From: Pseudorhodoplanes sp049324435
Lineage (GTDB): Bacteria; Pseudomonadota; Alphaproteobacteria; Rhizobiales; Xanthobacteraceae
NCBI GenBank assembly: GCA_049324435.1
Contig: JBMOOQ010000073.1
Location: 1 to 64,000, forward strand
Length of the DNA stretch: 64,000 bases
Direction: 5' to 3'
The notes under the pieces are model-generated. The model was not told the origin of the DNA and searched no databases. It saw nothing but the letters and a program-made list of their open reading frames with translations. The first letter of the stretch is position 1. Each line of letters opens with the position of its first letter. Below, piece after piece: positions 16,922 to 25,699 of this stretch. A program made the translations under genes and the position numbers.

Positions 16922-17860
16922 TCACCGGCGTTTCGTCAACCTCCGGACGCGGCCGGAACGGCCTTTTGCGGTCCGGTTCCGGCCTGATTTCCTGCTCTTG
17001 GCCGCCTTGTGCCGCGACGCGGCGGATTTCCCCGTTTTCGCAGCCTTGCCCTTTAAACTCGCCTTCCGGTTGCGGCCCTTCGCTGCCTTTTTCGGCTTCG
17101 AAACGCCCTTCACCGACCCTTTTGAGACAGCCTTGGCGGTTCCGACGGTCTTGGCGGCCCGCTTCGGCGCGACTCTCGCGGTTGTTCCGCGCGCCGGAGG
17201 CTTGCGGCCGGCCGGCCGGCGGCCTGGAGCGCCCCGTACGGCGCGCTTTCGGGTCACAGCGGCCTTCTTGCGCGGCGCAGGGGACGTGAGAAGCCGTCCG
17301 ATGGCTTCCGTCACTGCGTCGATCGAGGCCATGCCGTCCGTGGTCTTCAGCAAACCCTTGCGCCGGTAGTAATGCGACAGCGGCGCGGTCTGGGCGTGGT
17401 AGGCGTCGAGCCGCTTCTTCAGCGATTCGGCATTGTCGTCCGCCCGGACCGGCTCGCCGCGCGCCCGCATCTCGGCGACCCGCTTTTCGATCCGCTGCAG
17501 CAAAATGCCATCATCGACCTCGAGCTCGATAGCGGCATCGAGCTTCAGGCCCTTTTTCGCCAGAAGCCTGTCGAGAGCCTCGGCCTGGGCCACGGTCCGC
17601 GGAAATCCGTCGAGGATGAAACCCTTGGCGGCATCCGGCTGCTCGATCCGCTCCTCGATGATTCCGACCACGACGTCGTCGGGCACAAGCTCGCCGCGCG
17701 CCATGATGTCCTTGGCCCGCAATCCGACCGGCGTTTCCGCCTTGACGGCCGCGCGCAGCATATCGCCCGTGGAGAGCTGGACGATGCCGTGCTTCTCGAC
17801 CAGACGCTGCGCCTGAGTGCCCTTGCCCGCTCCCGGCGGTCCGAGCAGGATCAGCCTCAT
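16922..17860 (-). CDS. adk: adenylate kinase with histone-H1-like C-terminal tail
   Basis: The first about 192 residues are a complete short-type adenylate kinase, which balances ATP + AMP and 2 ADP. The P-loop GPPGAGKGT lies at 8-16, the AMP-binding region includes STGDMLR and GFILDGFPRT (80-89), and a truncated LID (RVAEMRARGEPVRADDN) precedes TAPLSHYY. A tail of about 120 residues (193-312) follows, made almost only of Lys, Arg, Ala, Gly, Ser and Pro. It contains KKAA-, GKAAK- and GRNRK-type motifs like bacterial histone-H1-like proteins. The start overlaps the secY stop by four bases. The core is certain; the role of the tail (nucleic-acid or ribosome tethering) is inferred. Confidence 0.95.
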   Translation of the reverse strand: MRLILLGPPGAGKGTQAQRLVEKHGIVQLSTGDMLRAAVKAETPVGLRAKDIMARGELVPDDVVVGIIEERIEQPDAAKGFILDGFPRTVAQAEALDRLLAKKGLKLDAAIELEVDDGILLQRIEKRVAEMRARGEPVRADDNAESLKKRLDAYHAQTAPLSHYYRRKGLLKTTDGMASIDAVTEAIGRLLTSPAPRKKAAVTRKRAVRGAPGRRPAGRKPPARGTTARVAPKRAAKTVGTAKAVSKGSVKGVSKPKKAAKGRNRKASLKGKAAKTGKSAASRHKAAKSRKSGRNRTAKGRSGRVRRLTKRR

Positions 17861-19188
17861 CTTCGTCGCCCCCGCAACTTCGATTTCTTGATCAGGCCTT
17901 CATATTGATGCGCCAGCAGGTGACCCTGCACCTGCGCCACCGTATCCATGGTCACGCTGACCACGATCAGGAGCGACGTGCCGCCGAAATAGAATGGTAC
18001 GGCGGCGTAGGAAATCAGAATTTCCGGAATGATGCAGACAATCGACAGGTAGATCGCGCCAATCACAGTGATGCGCGTCAGCACATAATCGATATATTCC
18101 GCAGTGCGCTCGCCCGGGCGGATGCCAGGGATAAAGCCACCATGCTTCTTCAGATTGTCGGCGGTCTCGGTCGGATTGAAGACAATCGCCGTGTAGAAGA
18201 ATGCAAAGAACACAATCAGCGAGACGTACAGCACCAGAAACAGCGGCCGTCCATGGCTGAGCTGTGTTGTAATGGTAGTCAGCCAGCCCGGCCCCTGCCC
18301 GGCATTGAAATTCGCGATCGTGGTCGGCAGCAGCAACAACGAGGATGCAAAGATCGGCGGAATCACGCCCGAGGTGTTGAGCTTGAGCGGCAGATGCGAG
18401 GTCTGACCCTCGAACATCCGGTTGCCGACCTGCCGCTTTGGATACTGGATCAGAAGCCGGCGCTGCGCGCGTTCCATGAAGACGATGAAGGCGGTGACGA
18501 CGAACGCCATCAGGATGACGATCAGGATCAGGCCGGTCGACAGCGCACCCTGACGGCCAAGTTCGAGGGTACCGGCGATCGCCGACGGAAGTTCCGCGAC
18601 GATGCCTGCCATGATGATCAGCGAGATGCCATTGCCGATGCCGCGCGAGGTGATCTGTTCACCGAGCCACATCAGGAACATGGTGCCGCCGGTCAGGGTA
18701 ATGACGGTCGAAATGCGGAAGAACCAGCCCGGATCGCTGATGACATTGCCCGCCCCCTCAAGACCGATGGCGATGCCATAAGCCTGCACGGCGGCGAGGA
18801 ACACCGTCAGATAGCGCGTATATTGATTGATGGTCTTACGGCCGGCCTCGCCCTCCTTCTTGAGGGCTTCGAGCGTCGGCGACACCGTTGTCATCAACTG
18901 GATGATGATGGAGGCCGAGATGTACGGCATGATGTTCAGCGCAAAGATGGCCATGCGCTGAATGCCGCCGCCCGCGAACATATTGAACATTCCCAGGATA
19001 CCGCCGGCCTGGGTGCGGAAAATCTGCTCCCATTGACCCGGGTCGATGCCCGGCAGCGGGATATACGTTCCAAGGCGGTAGACCAGCAGCGCGCCGAGCG
19101 TGAACCAGATTCGCTTTTTCAGCTCCTCGGCCTTGGCAAGCGCGGAGAAGTTGATGTTGGCCGCAAGTTGTTCCGCTGCTGAGACCAT
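17857..19188 (-). CDS. secY: protein translocase subunit SecY
   Basis: SecY is the channel subunit of the SecYEG translocon in the inner membrane. The 443-residue protein has ten hydrophobic segments, the N-terminal KKRIWFTLGALLVYRLGTYIP, the cytoplasmic-loop motif GERTAEYIDYVLTRIT, and YPKRQVGNRMFEGQTSHLPL. It follows rplO in the spc cluster and overlaps adk by four bases. secE is in this window at 46386. Confidence 0.98.
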   Translation of the reverse strand: MVSAAEQLAANINFSALAKAEELKKRIWFTLGALLVYRLGTYIPLPGIDPGQWEQIFRTQAGGILGMFNMFAGGGIQRMAIFALNIMPYISASIIIQLMTTVSPTLEALKKEGEAGRKTINQYTRYLTVFLAAVQAYGIAIGLEGAGNVISDPGWFFRISTVITLTGGTMFLMWLGEQITSRGIGNGISLIIMAGIVAELPSAIAGTLELGRQGALSTGLILIVILMAFVVTAFIVFMERAQRRLLIQYPKRQVGNRMFEGQTSHLPLKLNTSGVIPPIFASSLLLLPTTIANFNAGQGPGWLTTITTQLSHGRPLFLVLYVSLIVFFAFFYTAIVFNPTETADNLKKHGGFIPGIRPGERTAEYIDYVLTRITVIGAIYLSIVCIIPEILISYAAVPFYFGGTSLLIVVSVTMDTVAQVQGHLLAHQYEGLIKKSKLRGRRR

Positions 19189-19244
19189 GCTCGCTCCTGA
19201 CCCGCTTAGCCCCTATGACGTCGCTGTCCCGGCGTCATATAGGG

Positions 19245-19877
19245 TTACTCGGGCTTTTTGCCCGCGGGCTTGGCCGGCTTTTCGGCCTTCGGAGCATCCC
19301 CGTCGGCCTTCTTCTTGCCGGCAGCAGCAGGAGCCGCCTCGACCACCTTCGGCTTGTCGAGACCGGCCGCAAAACGCGCGTTCTTGCCGCGCGGCTCCTT
19401 CGGCGCTTCCTTGGCGGGGGCAAGAATCTTCACCGAACCGCCGGCCTTCTCGACCGCGGCGATCGCCGACTTGGAGGCACGCCAGACCGAAAACTCAACC
19501 TTGGTCTTGATCTCGCCGCCGCCGAGCAGCTTAACGCCGCCCCGCGCCCGGCTGAGGACACCGGCCGCGACCAGCGCATCGACATCGACCGGCTTGCCGG
19601 CATCGAGCACCTTGGCATCGATCGCAGCCTGCACCCGGCCGAGATTGACCTCGTTCAGGTCGAGCTGGAATGCGGTGTTACGGAAGCCGCGCTTCGGCAG
19701 ACGCCGGTGCAGCGGCATCTGACCACCTTCGAAGCCCTTGATACGTACGCCGGTGCGTGCGGTCTGGCCCTTGCCGCCGCGTCCGCCGGTCTTGCCTTTG
19801 CCGGAGCCGATGCCGCGCCCGATCCGGGTGCGGGCCTTGGATGAGCCGGGCCGGCCGGCCAGCTGATTGAGCTTCAT
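19245..19877 (-). CDS. rplO: 50S ribosomal protein L15, C-terminally extended
   Basis: L15 is a late-assembling large-subunit protein. The N-terminal part is typical (MKLNQLAGRPGSSKARTRIGRGIGSGKGKTGGRGGKG) and the fold ends near residue 160 (AAVEKAGGSVKIL). A tail of about 45 residues rich in Ala, Lys and Pro follows (PAAAGKKKADG ... KPAKPAGKKPE), giving 210 residues. Similar basic tails are known in related alphaproteobacteria; the function of this one is not known. Confidence 0.96.
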   Translation of the reverse strand: MKLNQLAGRPGSSKARTRIGRGIGSGKGKTGGRGGKGQTARTGVRIKGFEGGQMPLHRRLPKRGFRNTAFQLDLNEVNLGRVQAAIDAKVLDAGKPVDVDALVAAGVLSRARGGVKLLGGGEIKTKVEFSVWRASKSAIAAVEKAGGSVKILAPAKEAPKEPRGKNARFAAGLDKPKVVEAAPAAAGKKKADGDAPKAEKPAKPAGKKPE

Positions 19878-19880
19878 CGC

Positions 19881-20075
19881 TTACTTTCCTTCCTCGACCA
19901 CGCGGACGAGATGGGCGACCTTCGCGATCATGCCGCGGGTCGACGGCGTGTCCGGCACGTCTTTCGTGCGGCCGATCTTGTTCAGTCCCAGTCCGATCAG
20001 CGTCGCACGCTGGGTGCGGTCGCGGCGGATCGGGCTGCCGGTCTGTTCGACCTTGATTGTCTTGTTCGCTGCCAT
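19881..20075 (-). CDS. rpmD: 50S ribosomal protein L30
   Basis: This small large-subunit protein (64 residues) binds 23S rRNA. The sequence KTIKVEQTGSPIRRDRTQRATL and the GLNKIGRT motif are characteristic. It is separated from rplO by 3 bases and from rpsE by 30, within the spc cluster. Confidence 0.95.
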   Translation of the reverse strand: MAANKTIKVEQTGSPIRRDRTQRATLIGLGLNKIGRTKDVPDTPSTRGMIAKVAHLVRVVEEGK

Positions 20076-20105
20076 GACGCGTTGCCTTCCGGGTCGCTAA
20101 GCCGA

Positions 20106-20672
20106 TTACTCGGCTGTCGCCTCGACGCCCTCTTCGCGGCGGCGAGCCTGCAGGGTCGAGACCTTCATCGAACGGCGCGCCGCAACCGATCGCGGCGAGT
20201 CCTGATTCTTCAGTGCGTCGAATGTCGCCCGCACCATGTTGTAGGGGTTGGACGAGCCGAGCGACTTCGCCACCACGTCCTGCATACCGAGCGATTCGAA
20301 CACCGCGCGCATCGGGCCGCCGGCGATAATGCCGGTACCGGCCGGTGCCGCACGCAGCTGCACCTTGCCGGCGCCATGGCGGCCGGCCACGTCGTGATGC
20401 AGCGTCCGGCCTTCCCGCAACGGCACGCGGATCAGCGCGCGTTTTGCGGCGTCGGTTGCCTTGCGGATCGCTTCCGGCACTTCGCGTGCCTTGCCGTGCC
20501 CGAATCCGACCCGGCCCTTCTGATCGCCGACCACGACGAGCGCAGCAAAGCCGAAGCGACGGCCGCCCTTCACCACCTTGGCGACGCGGTTGATGTGAAC
20601 GAGCTTGTCGATGAATTCCGACTCTTCCCGTTCACCGCGCTCGCTGCGTTCGCGTTTGGGTTCACGTGCCAT
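20106..20672 (-). CDS. rpsE: 30S ribosomal protein S5
   Basis: S5 helps set decoding fidelity and mRNA unwinding. The double-stranded-RNA-binding-like N-terminal domain begins at FIDKLVHINRVAKVVKGGRRF, and the C-terminal domain contains GAGKVQLRAAPAGTGIIAGG. An Arg/Glu-rich leader (MAREPKRERSERGERE) precedes the domain. Length is 188 residues. Confidence 0.97.
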   Translation of the reverse strand: MAREPKRERSERGEREESEFIDKLVHINRVAKVVKGGRRFGFAALVVVGDQKGRVGFGHGKAREVPEAIRKATDAAKRALIRVPLREGRTLHHDVAGRHGAGKVQLRAAPAGTGIIAGGPMRAVFESLGMQDVVAKSLGSSNPYNMVRATFDALKNQDSPRSVAARRSMKVSTLQARRREEGVEATAE

Positions 20673-20717
20673 ATCGTCTGTCCCTCGGGCTCTTAAGGCC
20701 CTCTGCCTTGTGCCCGG

Positions 20718-21077
20718 TTAGAAGTTCAGTCCACCTTCGCGTGCGGCGTCGGCGAGCGCCTTGATGCGCCCGTGATACATGTAGCCGCCACGATCGAACA
20801 CCACGTTCTTGATGCCCTTCTGCACGGCGCGCTCCGCAACGAGCTTGCCGACTGTCTTGGCCGCCTCGATATCGGCGCCGGTCTTGCCGGCTTCGCGATG
20901 CGCCTTCTCTAAGGTGGACGCCGCAACCAGGGTCACACCCTTGGTGTCGTCGATCACCTGCGCATAGATATGCTTCGACGAGCGGTGTACCGAAAGCCGC
21001 ATGCGGCCGTTGGCCGCCGCCTTGAGTGCGCGGCGCACGCGCGCCTTGCGGCGCTCTGATGTGGTTTTGTGTGCCAT
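20718..21077 (-). CDS. rplR: 50S ribosomal protein L18
   Basis: L18 binds 5S rRNA together with L5 and L25-type proteins. The 119-residue product starts MAHKTTSERRKARVRRALK and ends with FDRGGYMYHGRIKALADAAREGG, the conserved signature. The correct ATG is 21075-21077; the open frame continues upstream only as the shadow of rplF, whose stop lies 5 bases before this gene. Confidence 0.96.
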   Translation of the reverse strand: MAHKTTSERRKARVRRALKAAANGRMRLSVHRSSKHIYAQVIDDTKGVTLVAASTLEKAHREAGKTGADIEAAKTVGKLVAERAVQKGIKNVVFDRGGYMYHGRIKALADAAREGGLNF

Positions 21078-21082
21078 CGTCG

Positions 21083-21616
21083 TTACTTCTTCTTGCCTTC
21101 CTTGCGGAAGATGAACTCGTCGGCGTATTTCACGCCCTTGCCCTTGTAGGGTTCCGGCGGCCGATAGGCGCGGATTTCGGCGGCCACTTGGCCAACCTTC
21201 TTCTTGTCGATACCCGACACCACGATCTCGGTCGGTTTCGGGGTTGCGACCGCGATGCCCTCCGGAATCGGATACAGCACATCGTGGCTGTAGCCGAGCG
21301 CGAGCTGCAGGTTCTTGCCCTGCACCGCCGCACGATAGCCGACGCCGGTGATTTCGAGCCGGCGCTCGAAGCCTTTGGTGACCCCGGTCATGATGTTGTT
21401 GAGATTCGCGCGCGTGGTGCCCCACAGCGCGCGGGCCTCCTTCGACCCGTCCTTGGGGTCGACCTTGATCTCGCCCTTGTCCATCGCAACCGCAACGCGG
21501 TCGTCGACGACGAGCGACAGGGTTCCCTTCGGACCCTTCACACTGATGGTCTTGCCCGACAGATTGGCGGTAACGCCGGACGGGACAGGGACCGGTTTCT
21601 TGCCGACGCGTGACAT
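21083..21616 (-). CDS. rplF: 50S ribosomal protein L6
   Basis: L6 lies near the factor-binding stalk base. MSRVGKKPVPVPSGV at the start and the late PEPYKGKGVKYADE signature identify it. The start ATG at 21614-21616 overlaps the rpsH stop by one base (TGATG), indicating translational coupling. Length 177. Confidence 0.97.
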   Translation of the reverse strand: MSRVGKKPVPVPSGVTANLSGKTISVKGPKGTLSLVVDDRVAVAMDKGEIKVDPKDGSKEARALWGTTRANLNNIMTGVTKGFERRLEITGVGYRAAVQGKNLQLALGYSHDVLYPIPEGIAVATPKPTEIVVSGIDKKKVGQVAAEIRAYRPPEPYKGKGVKYADEFIFRKEGKKK

Positions 21617-22008
21617 CAGAACACCGTGCAAAGAAGTTCGCCGCCGACATTGGCATCGCGCGCGGTGTGGTCCGCCATGACGCCCTTCGGGGTCGAAAGA
21701 ATCGAAATGCCGAGGCCGTTATTGACCCGCGGGAGGTTCTTCACCGCCACATAGACGCGGCGGCCGGGCTTGGAGACGCGCGCGATCTCGCGGATGACCG
21801 GAGCGCCGTCGAAATATTTCAGCTCGATTTCAAGCTCGCTCCGTCCGTCCTTGTGCGCGGTGGTCGAGTAGCCGCGGATATAGCCCTCGGATTTCAACAC
21901 ATCGAGCACGCGCTCGCGCAGCTTTGACGACGGTGACGACACCTTCTGCTTGTGGCGCTCCTGCGCGTTACGGATGCGGGTGATGAGATCGCCGATCGGA
22001 TCGTTCAT
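21616..22008 (-). CDS. rpsH: 30S ribosomal protein S8
   Basis: S8 binds the central domain of 16S rRNA and in E. coli represses the spc operon by binding its mRNA. The 130-residue sequence opens MNDPIGDLITRIRNAQ and ends GLGISILSTPKGVMADHTARDANVGGEL-like, with conserved SILSTPKG. Whether it autoregulates here cannot be seen. Confidence 0.97.
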   Translation of the reverse strand: MNDPIGDLITRIRNAQERHKQKVSSPSSKLRERVLDVLKSEGYIRGYSTTAHKDGRSELEIELKYFDGAPVIREIARVSKPGRRVYVAVKNLPRVNNGLGISILSTPKGVMADHTARDANVGGELLCTVF

Positions 22009-22021
22009 GGCTATCCCCTTC

Positions 22022-22327
22022 TTACCAGCTCGACTTCACGAGGCCCGGAATCAGGCCCTTGTTGCCAAGCTCGCGCAGCGCGATACGCGACAGCTTGTGC
22101 TTGCGGTAATAGGCGCGCGGACGGCCCGTGACCTCGCAGCGGTTGCGGATACGCGAGGGCGCGGAATTGCGCGGCAATTCGGCAAGCTTCAGCGACGCCT
22201 GGAAGCGCTCTTCCATCGGCTTGGTCTTGTCATTGACGATCGCCTTCAGCCGCGCGCGCCGGCCACTGAACGTCTTGGCCATCTTGCGCCGCCGCTTGTT
22301 CTTCTCGACCGAACTCTTCTTCGCCAT
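22022..22327 (-). CDS. rpsN: 30S ribosomal protein S14 (zinc-independent form)
   Basis: S14 sits in the small-subunit head. The 101-residue form lacks the CxxC zinc ribbon, so it is the long C-minus type. MAKKSSVEKNKRRRKMAKTF and the C-terminal GLVKSSW are typical. ATG 22327 is preferred over TTG 22330 because AGGAGA lies at good spacing. Confidence 0.97.
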   Translation of the reverse strand: MAKKSSVEKNKRRRKMAKTFSGRRARLKAIVNDKTKPMEERFQASLKLAELPRNSAPSRIRNRCEVTGRPRAYYRKHKLSRIALRELGNKGLIPGLVKSSW

Positions 22328-22367
22328 CAAAGTCTCCTGACTATCCGCGTCTGAGAGGGATCAGCTC

Positions 22368-22973
22368 TCACTGCCGGAAGGGGAAGTTCATTGCAGCGAG
22401 CAGCGCACGCGCCTCTTCGTCGGTACGCGCCGTCGTGCAAATGGTGATGTCCATGCCCCAGCTTTCCTGGGTCTTGTCGTAATCGATCTCCGGGAACACG
22501 ATGTGCTCCTTCAGGCCGAGCGAATAATTGCCCATGCCGTCGAAGCTCTTCGGGTTCAGGCCGCGGAAGTCGCGCACCCGAGGCAGCGCGATATTCACAA
22601 GCCGGTCGATGAAATCGTACATGCGCGACTTGCGCAGCGTCACCTTGGCGCCGATCGACTGGCCGTCGCGCAGCTTGAAGGTCGCGATCGACTTGCGCGA
22701 CTTGGTGATCACGGCCTTCTGGCCCGCAATCAGGGTCAGATCGTTTGCGGCATTATCGACCTTCTTTCGGTCGTTCACGCCCTCGCCGATGCCCATGTTG
22801 AGCACCACCTTGGTGATCACCGGCACCTGCATCGGGTTGGTGTAACCGAACTGCTTGGTCAGCTTGGCGCGGATATCCTTCTCGAATTGGGCCTTGAGGC
22901 GCGGAACGTAAGCTCCGGCCGGCGCCCCCTTCTTTGCGCCCTTTTCGGCTTTGGGCTTCTCGGTATCAGCCAT
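22368..22973 (-). CDS. rplE: 50S ribosomal protein L5
   Basis: L5 binds 5S rRNA and bridges to S13. The core starts at PRLKAQFEKDIRAKL and shows VVLNMGIGEGVNDRK and RGLNPKSFDGMGNY. A Lys/Ala/Gly leader of about 25 residues (TEKPKAEKGAKKGAPAG) precedes it, making 201 residues against the usual about 180. The start overlaps the rplX stop by eight bases. Confidence 0.96.
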   Translation of the reverse strand: MADTEKPKAEKGAKKGAPAGAYVPRLKAQFEKDIRAKLTKQFGYTNPMQVPVITKVVLNMGIGEGVNDRKKVDNAANDLTLIAGQKAVITKSRKSIATFKLRDGQSIGAKVTLRKSRMYDFIDRLVNIALPRVRDFRGLNPKSFDGMGNYSLGLKEHIVFPEIDYDKTQESWGMDITICTTARTDEEARALLAAMNFPFRQ

Positions 22974-23283
22974 CGATCTCAACTCCCGAACGCCGTGCGA
23001 CGCGGATCTTGCGGCCGTCGTTCATGATCTTGAAGCCGACACGGGTCGGCTTGCCGTCCTTCGGGTCGGCAATCGCGATATTGGACAGGTGGATGCTCGC
23101 CTCTTTCGAGATGATGCCGCCTTCCTGCTGCGGGGTCTGGCGCTGATGGCGCTTGACCATGTTGATGCCGCGGACCAGCGCCCGTCCTTCGGACGGATGT
23201 ACCGCGATCACTTCGCCGGTGCGGCCCTTGTCGCGGCCGGTCAGTACGACGACCTTGTCGCCCTTGCGGATTTTCGCCGCCAT
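22966..23283 (-). CDS. rplX: 50S ribosomal protein L24
   Basis: L24 is an early assembly protein at the tunnel exit. The KOW motif (KIRKGDKVVVLTGRDKGRTGEV) is at the N-terminus, then GINMVKRHQRQTPQQEGG. At 105 residues it is of normal length. The ATG at 23281-23283 overlaps the rplN stop. Confidence 0.96.
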   Translation of the reverse strand: MAAKIRKGDKVVVLTGRDKGRTGEVIAVHPSEGRALVRGINMVKRHQRQTPQQEGGIISKEASIHLSNIAIADPKDGKPTRVGFKIMNDGRKIRVARRSGVEIDG

Positions 23284-23651
23284 CACAGCACCTCCGGCGC
23301 GAGCGAGATGATCTTCATGTGGTTCTTGGCGCGCAGCTCGCGCGGGACCGGCCCGAAGATACGGGTGCCGACCGGCTCCTGCTGATTGTTGATCAGCACG
23401 GCCGCGTTGCGGTCGAACCGGATCACCGAACCGTCGGAGCGCTTGATATCCTTGGAAATGCGCACGACGACCGCCTTCATGACGTCGCCCTTTTTCACGC
23501 GGCCGCGCGGAATCGCCTCCTTCACCGACACGACGATGACGTCGCCGATGGTTGCGTATTTCCGCTTCGAGCCGCCCAGCACCTTGATGCACATGACGCG
23601 GCGCGCGCCGGAATTATCGGCAACGTCCAGGTTAGTCTGCATCTGAATCAT
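23283..23651 (-). CDS. rplN: 50S ribosomal protein L14
   Basis: L14 lies at the subunit interface. MIQMQTNLDVADNSGARRVMCI at the start and RIFGPVPRELR near the end are nearly invariant; 122 residues is the standard length. It overlaps rplX by one base. Confidence 0.98.
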   Translation of the reverse strand: MIQMQTNLDVADNSGARRVMCIKVLGGSKRKYATIGDVIVVSVKEAIPRGRVKKGDVMKAVVVRISKDIKRSDGSVIRFDRNAAVLINNQQEPVGTRIFGPVPRELRAKNHMKIISLAPEVL

Positions 23652-23695
23652 GGGGCACCCAATCCTTTGTCCGCCGCTCGAGCGCGAAAGCGCGC

Positions 23696-23947
23696 TCAGA
23701 GCACCTTTTTCTTCTTCTCGCCCTGGATCACCTTCCAGCGCTTCAGTTTCGAGATCGGCTTGTGTTCCTCGATCCAGACCATGTCGCCGACCGAATATTC
23801 GTTGGCCTCGTCATGGGCATGGAACTTTGTGGTACGGCGCACGGTCTTCTTCAGTACCGGATGCGTGAAACGGCGCTCGACGCTGACGACAACGGTCTTG
23901 TCCTGCTTGTCGCTGACCACGAGGCCATGCAGTTGACGCTTCGGCAT
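23696..23947 (-). CDS. rpsQ: 30S ribosomal protein S17
   Basis: S17 is a primary 16S rRNA-binding protein with an OB fold. The 83 residues include LHGLVVSDKQDKTVVVSVERR and KFHAHDEANEYSVGD. It is flanked by rpmC and rplN in S10-cluster order. Confidence 0.97.
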   Translation of the reverse strand: MPKRQLHGLVVSDKQDKTVVVSVERRFTHPVLKKTVRRTTKFHAHDEANEYSVGDMVWIEEHKPISKLKRWKVIQGEKKKKVL

Positions 23948-23957
23948 AACGGGCCCC

Positions 23958-24149
23958 TTACTTGGCTTTCTTCTGGCGCGCGATCGTCTTCAGGCGCGCG
24001 ATATCGCGACGCACCTGACGCACGCGCGAGGTGTTTTCGAGCTGACCGGTGGCACGCTGGAAGCGCAGGTTGAACTGCTCCTTCTTCAACTTCAGCACCT
24101 CGTCGTCGATCTGGTCGACGGTCATCACCTTGATGTCGGCGGCCTTCAT
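23958..24149 (-). CDS. rpmC: 50S ribosomal protein L29
   Basis: L29 is a small helical-hairpin protein at the tunnel exit. The sequence from MKAADIKVMTVDQIDDEV through LKKEQFNLRFQRATGQLEN is diagnostic. I chose ATG 24149 (63 residues) because GGAG sits eight bases upstream. A GTG at 24158 three codons earlier overlaps the rplP stop. Confidence 0.95.
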   Translation of the reverse strand: MKAADIKVMTVDQIDDEVLKLKKEQFNLRFQRATGQLENTSRVRQVRRDIARLKTIARQKKAK

Positions 24150-24154
24150 CGTCG

Positions 24155-24568
24155 TCACTCCGCAATGCGCTGGATGAAGCGCGTCTTGATCGGCAGCTTG
24201 GCGGCGGCCAGCGTCAGCGCTTGGCGCGCCAGCTCGACCGGCACGCCGTCGATCTCGAAAATCACCCGGCCCGGCTTCACGCGCGCGACCCAGAGCTCCG
24301 GCGTGCCCTTGCCCTTGCCCATACGGACTTCGATCGGCTTCTTCGACACCGGCACGTCCGGGAAAATCCGGATCCAGACGCGGCCGGCACGCTTCATGTG
24401 CCGGGTCAGCGCGCGGCGTGCGGCCTCGATCTGACGCGCGGTGACGCGCTCCGGCTCCATCGCCTTCAGGCCGTACTGGCCGAAGTCGAGTGCATTGCCC
24501 GACGTCGCGACGCCGTGGATACGGCCCTTGAAGGCCTTGCGATATTTTGTGCGCTTCGGTTGCAGCAT
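24155..24568 (-). CDS. rplP: 50S ribosomal protein L16
   Basis: L16 contributes to the A-site tRNA pocket. The 137 residues begin MLQPKRTKYRKAFKGRIHG and include RAGRVWIRIFPDVPVSKKP and the GKGTPE loop. Standard length and context. Confidence 0.98.
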   Translation of the reverse strand: MLQPKRTKYRKAFKGRIHGVATSGNALDFGQYGLKAMEPERVTARQIEAARRALTRHMKRAGRVWIRIFPDVPVSKKPIEVRMGKGKGTPELWVARVKPGRVIFEIDGVPVELARQALTLAAAKLPIKTRFIQRIAE

Positions 24569-24580
24569 GACTGTTACCCG

Positions 24581-25285
24581 TTAGCCCGCGGCCATTTCGC
24601 GCCGCGGACGGCCGGCTTCGGCCTCGTTCATCCTCTTGTCCTGCGCCATCGAGTCGTGCTCGAGGATCTCACCCTTGAAGATCCACACCTTCACGCCGCA
24701 GGTGCCGTATGTGGTGAAGGCGGTCGCCACACCGTAATCGACGTCGGCGCGCAGCGTGTGCAGCGGCACCCGGCCCTCGCGATACCATTCGAGACGCGCG
24801 ATTTCCGCGCCGCCCAGCCGGCCCGAACAATTGATGCGGATGCCTTCGGCGCCGAGACGCATCGCGGTCTGCACTGCACGCTTCATGGCACGGCGGAACG
24901 CGACACGGCGCTCAAGCTGCTGCGCGATCGATTCGGCTACGAGCTGCGCATCGAGCTCCGGCTTGCGGATCTCAACGATGTTGATGACAACATCCGACTG
25001 GGTCAGCTTGGCAACGGTCTTGCGCAGCTTTTCGATATCGGAGCCTTTCTTGCCGATGACAACGCCGGGACGTGCCGAATAGATCGTCACCCGGCATTTC
25101 TTGTGCGGGCGCTCGATCACGATCTTGGACACCGCGGCCTGCTTCAGAAGCTTCATCAGCGCTTCGCGGATCTTCATGTCCTCGTGCAGCAGCGAGCCGT
25201 ACTCGTTCTTGCCGGCATACCAGCGCGAGTCCCAGGTCCGGTTGATGCCGAGCCGCAGCCCGATCGGATTGATCTTCTGACCCAT
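24581..25285 (-). CDS. rpsC: 30S ribosomal protein S3
   Basis: S3 lines the mRNA entry tunnel. MGQKINPIGLRLGINRTWDS opens the N-terminal domain; the KH domain has ARPGVVIGKKGSDIEKLR; the C-terminal domain has GAEGIRINCSGRLGGAEIAR. 234 residues, normal. Confidence 0.98.
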   Translation of the reverse strand: MGQKINPIGLRLGINRTWDSRWYAGKNEYGSLLHEDMKIREALMKLLKQAAVSKIVIERPHKKCRVTIYSARPGVVIGKKGSDIEKLRKTVAKLTQSDVVINIVEIRKPELDAQLVAESIAQQLERRVAFRRAMKRAVQTAMRLGAEGIRINCSGRLGGAEIARLEWYREGRVPLHTLRADVDYGVATAFTTYGTCGVKVWIFKGEILEHDSMAQDKRMNEAEAGRPRREMAAG

Positions 25286-25297
25286 CCCAAATTCTCC

Positions 25298-25681
25298 TTA
25301 GGCCGCTGCCTGCTCAACCTGACGAACCACGATCGTCAGGTGAGAGAACGGCTTCAAAATGCGTCCCGAGCGGCCGCGTCCGCGCGATGCCCAGCGCTTC
25401 ATGACGAGGCCCTTGCCGACATGGGCTTCCGCCACGATCAGATCGTCGACATCGAGGTCGTGATTGTTCTCGGCATTGGCGATCGCCGATTCCAGGCACT
25501 TCTTGACGTCGACCGCGATCCGCTTGCGCGAAAACTGCAGATCGTTGAGCGCGATCGCGACCTTCTTGCCGCGGATCAGCTGCGCAACCAGGTTCAGCTT
25601 CTGCGGAGACACCCGGATGTTGCGGGCGACCGCCTTGGCTTCGTTATCGGGGAGCACACGCTCGCGCGCCGGTTTGCCCAT
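25298..25681 (-). CDS. rplV: 50S ribosomal protein L22
   Basis: L22 forms part of the peptide exit tunnel constriction. The sequence contains RNIRVSPQKLNLVAQLIRGKKV and the beta-hairpin region MKRWASRGRGRSGRILKPFSHLTIVV. Length 127. Confidence 0.97.
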   Translation of the reverse strand: MGKPARERVLPDNEAKAVARNIRVSPQKLNLVAQLIRGKKVAIALNDLQFSRKRIAVDVKKCLESAIANAENNHDLDVDDLIVAEAHVGKGLVMKRWASRGRGRSGRILKPFSHLTIVVRQVEQAAA

Positions 25682-25699
25682 GACTTTACCCTCTCAATC

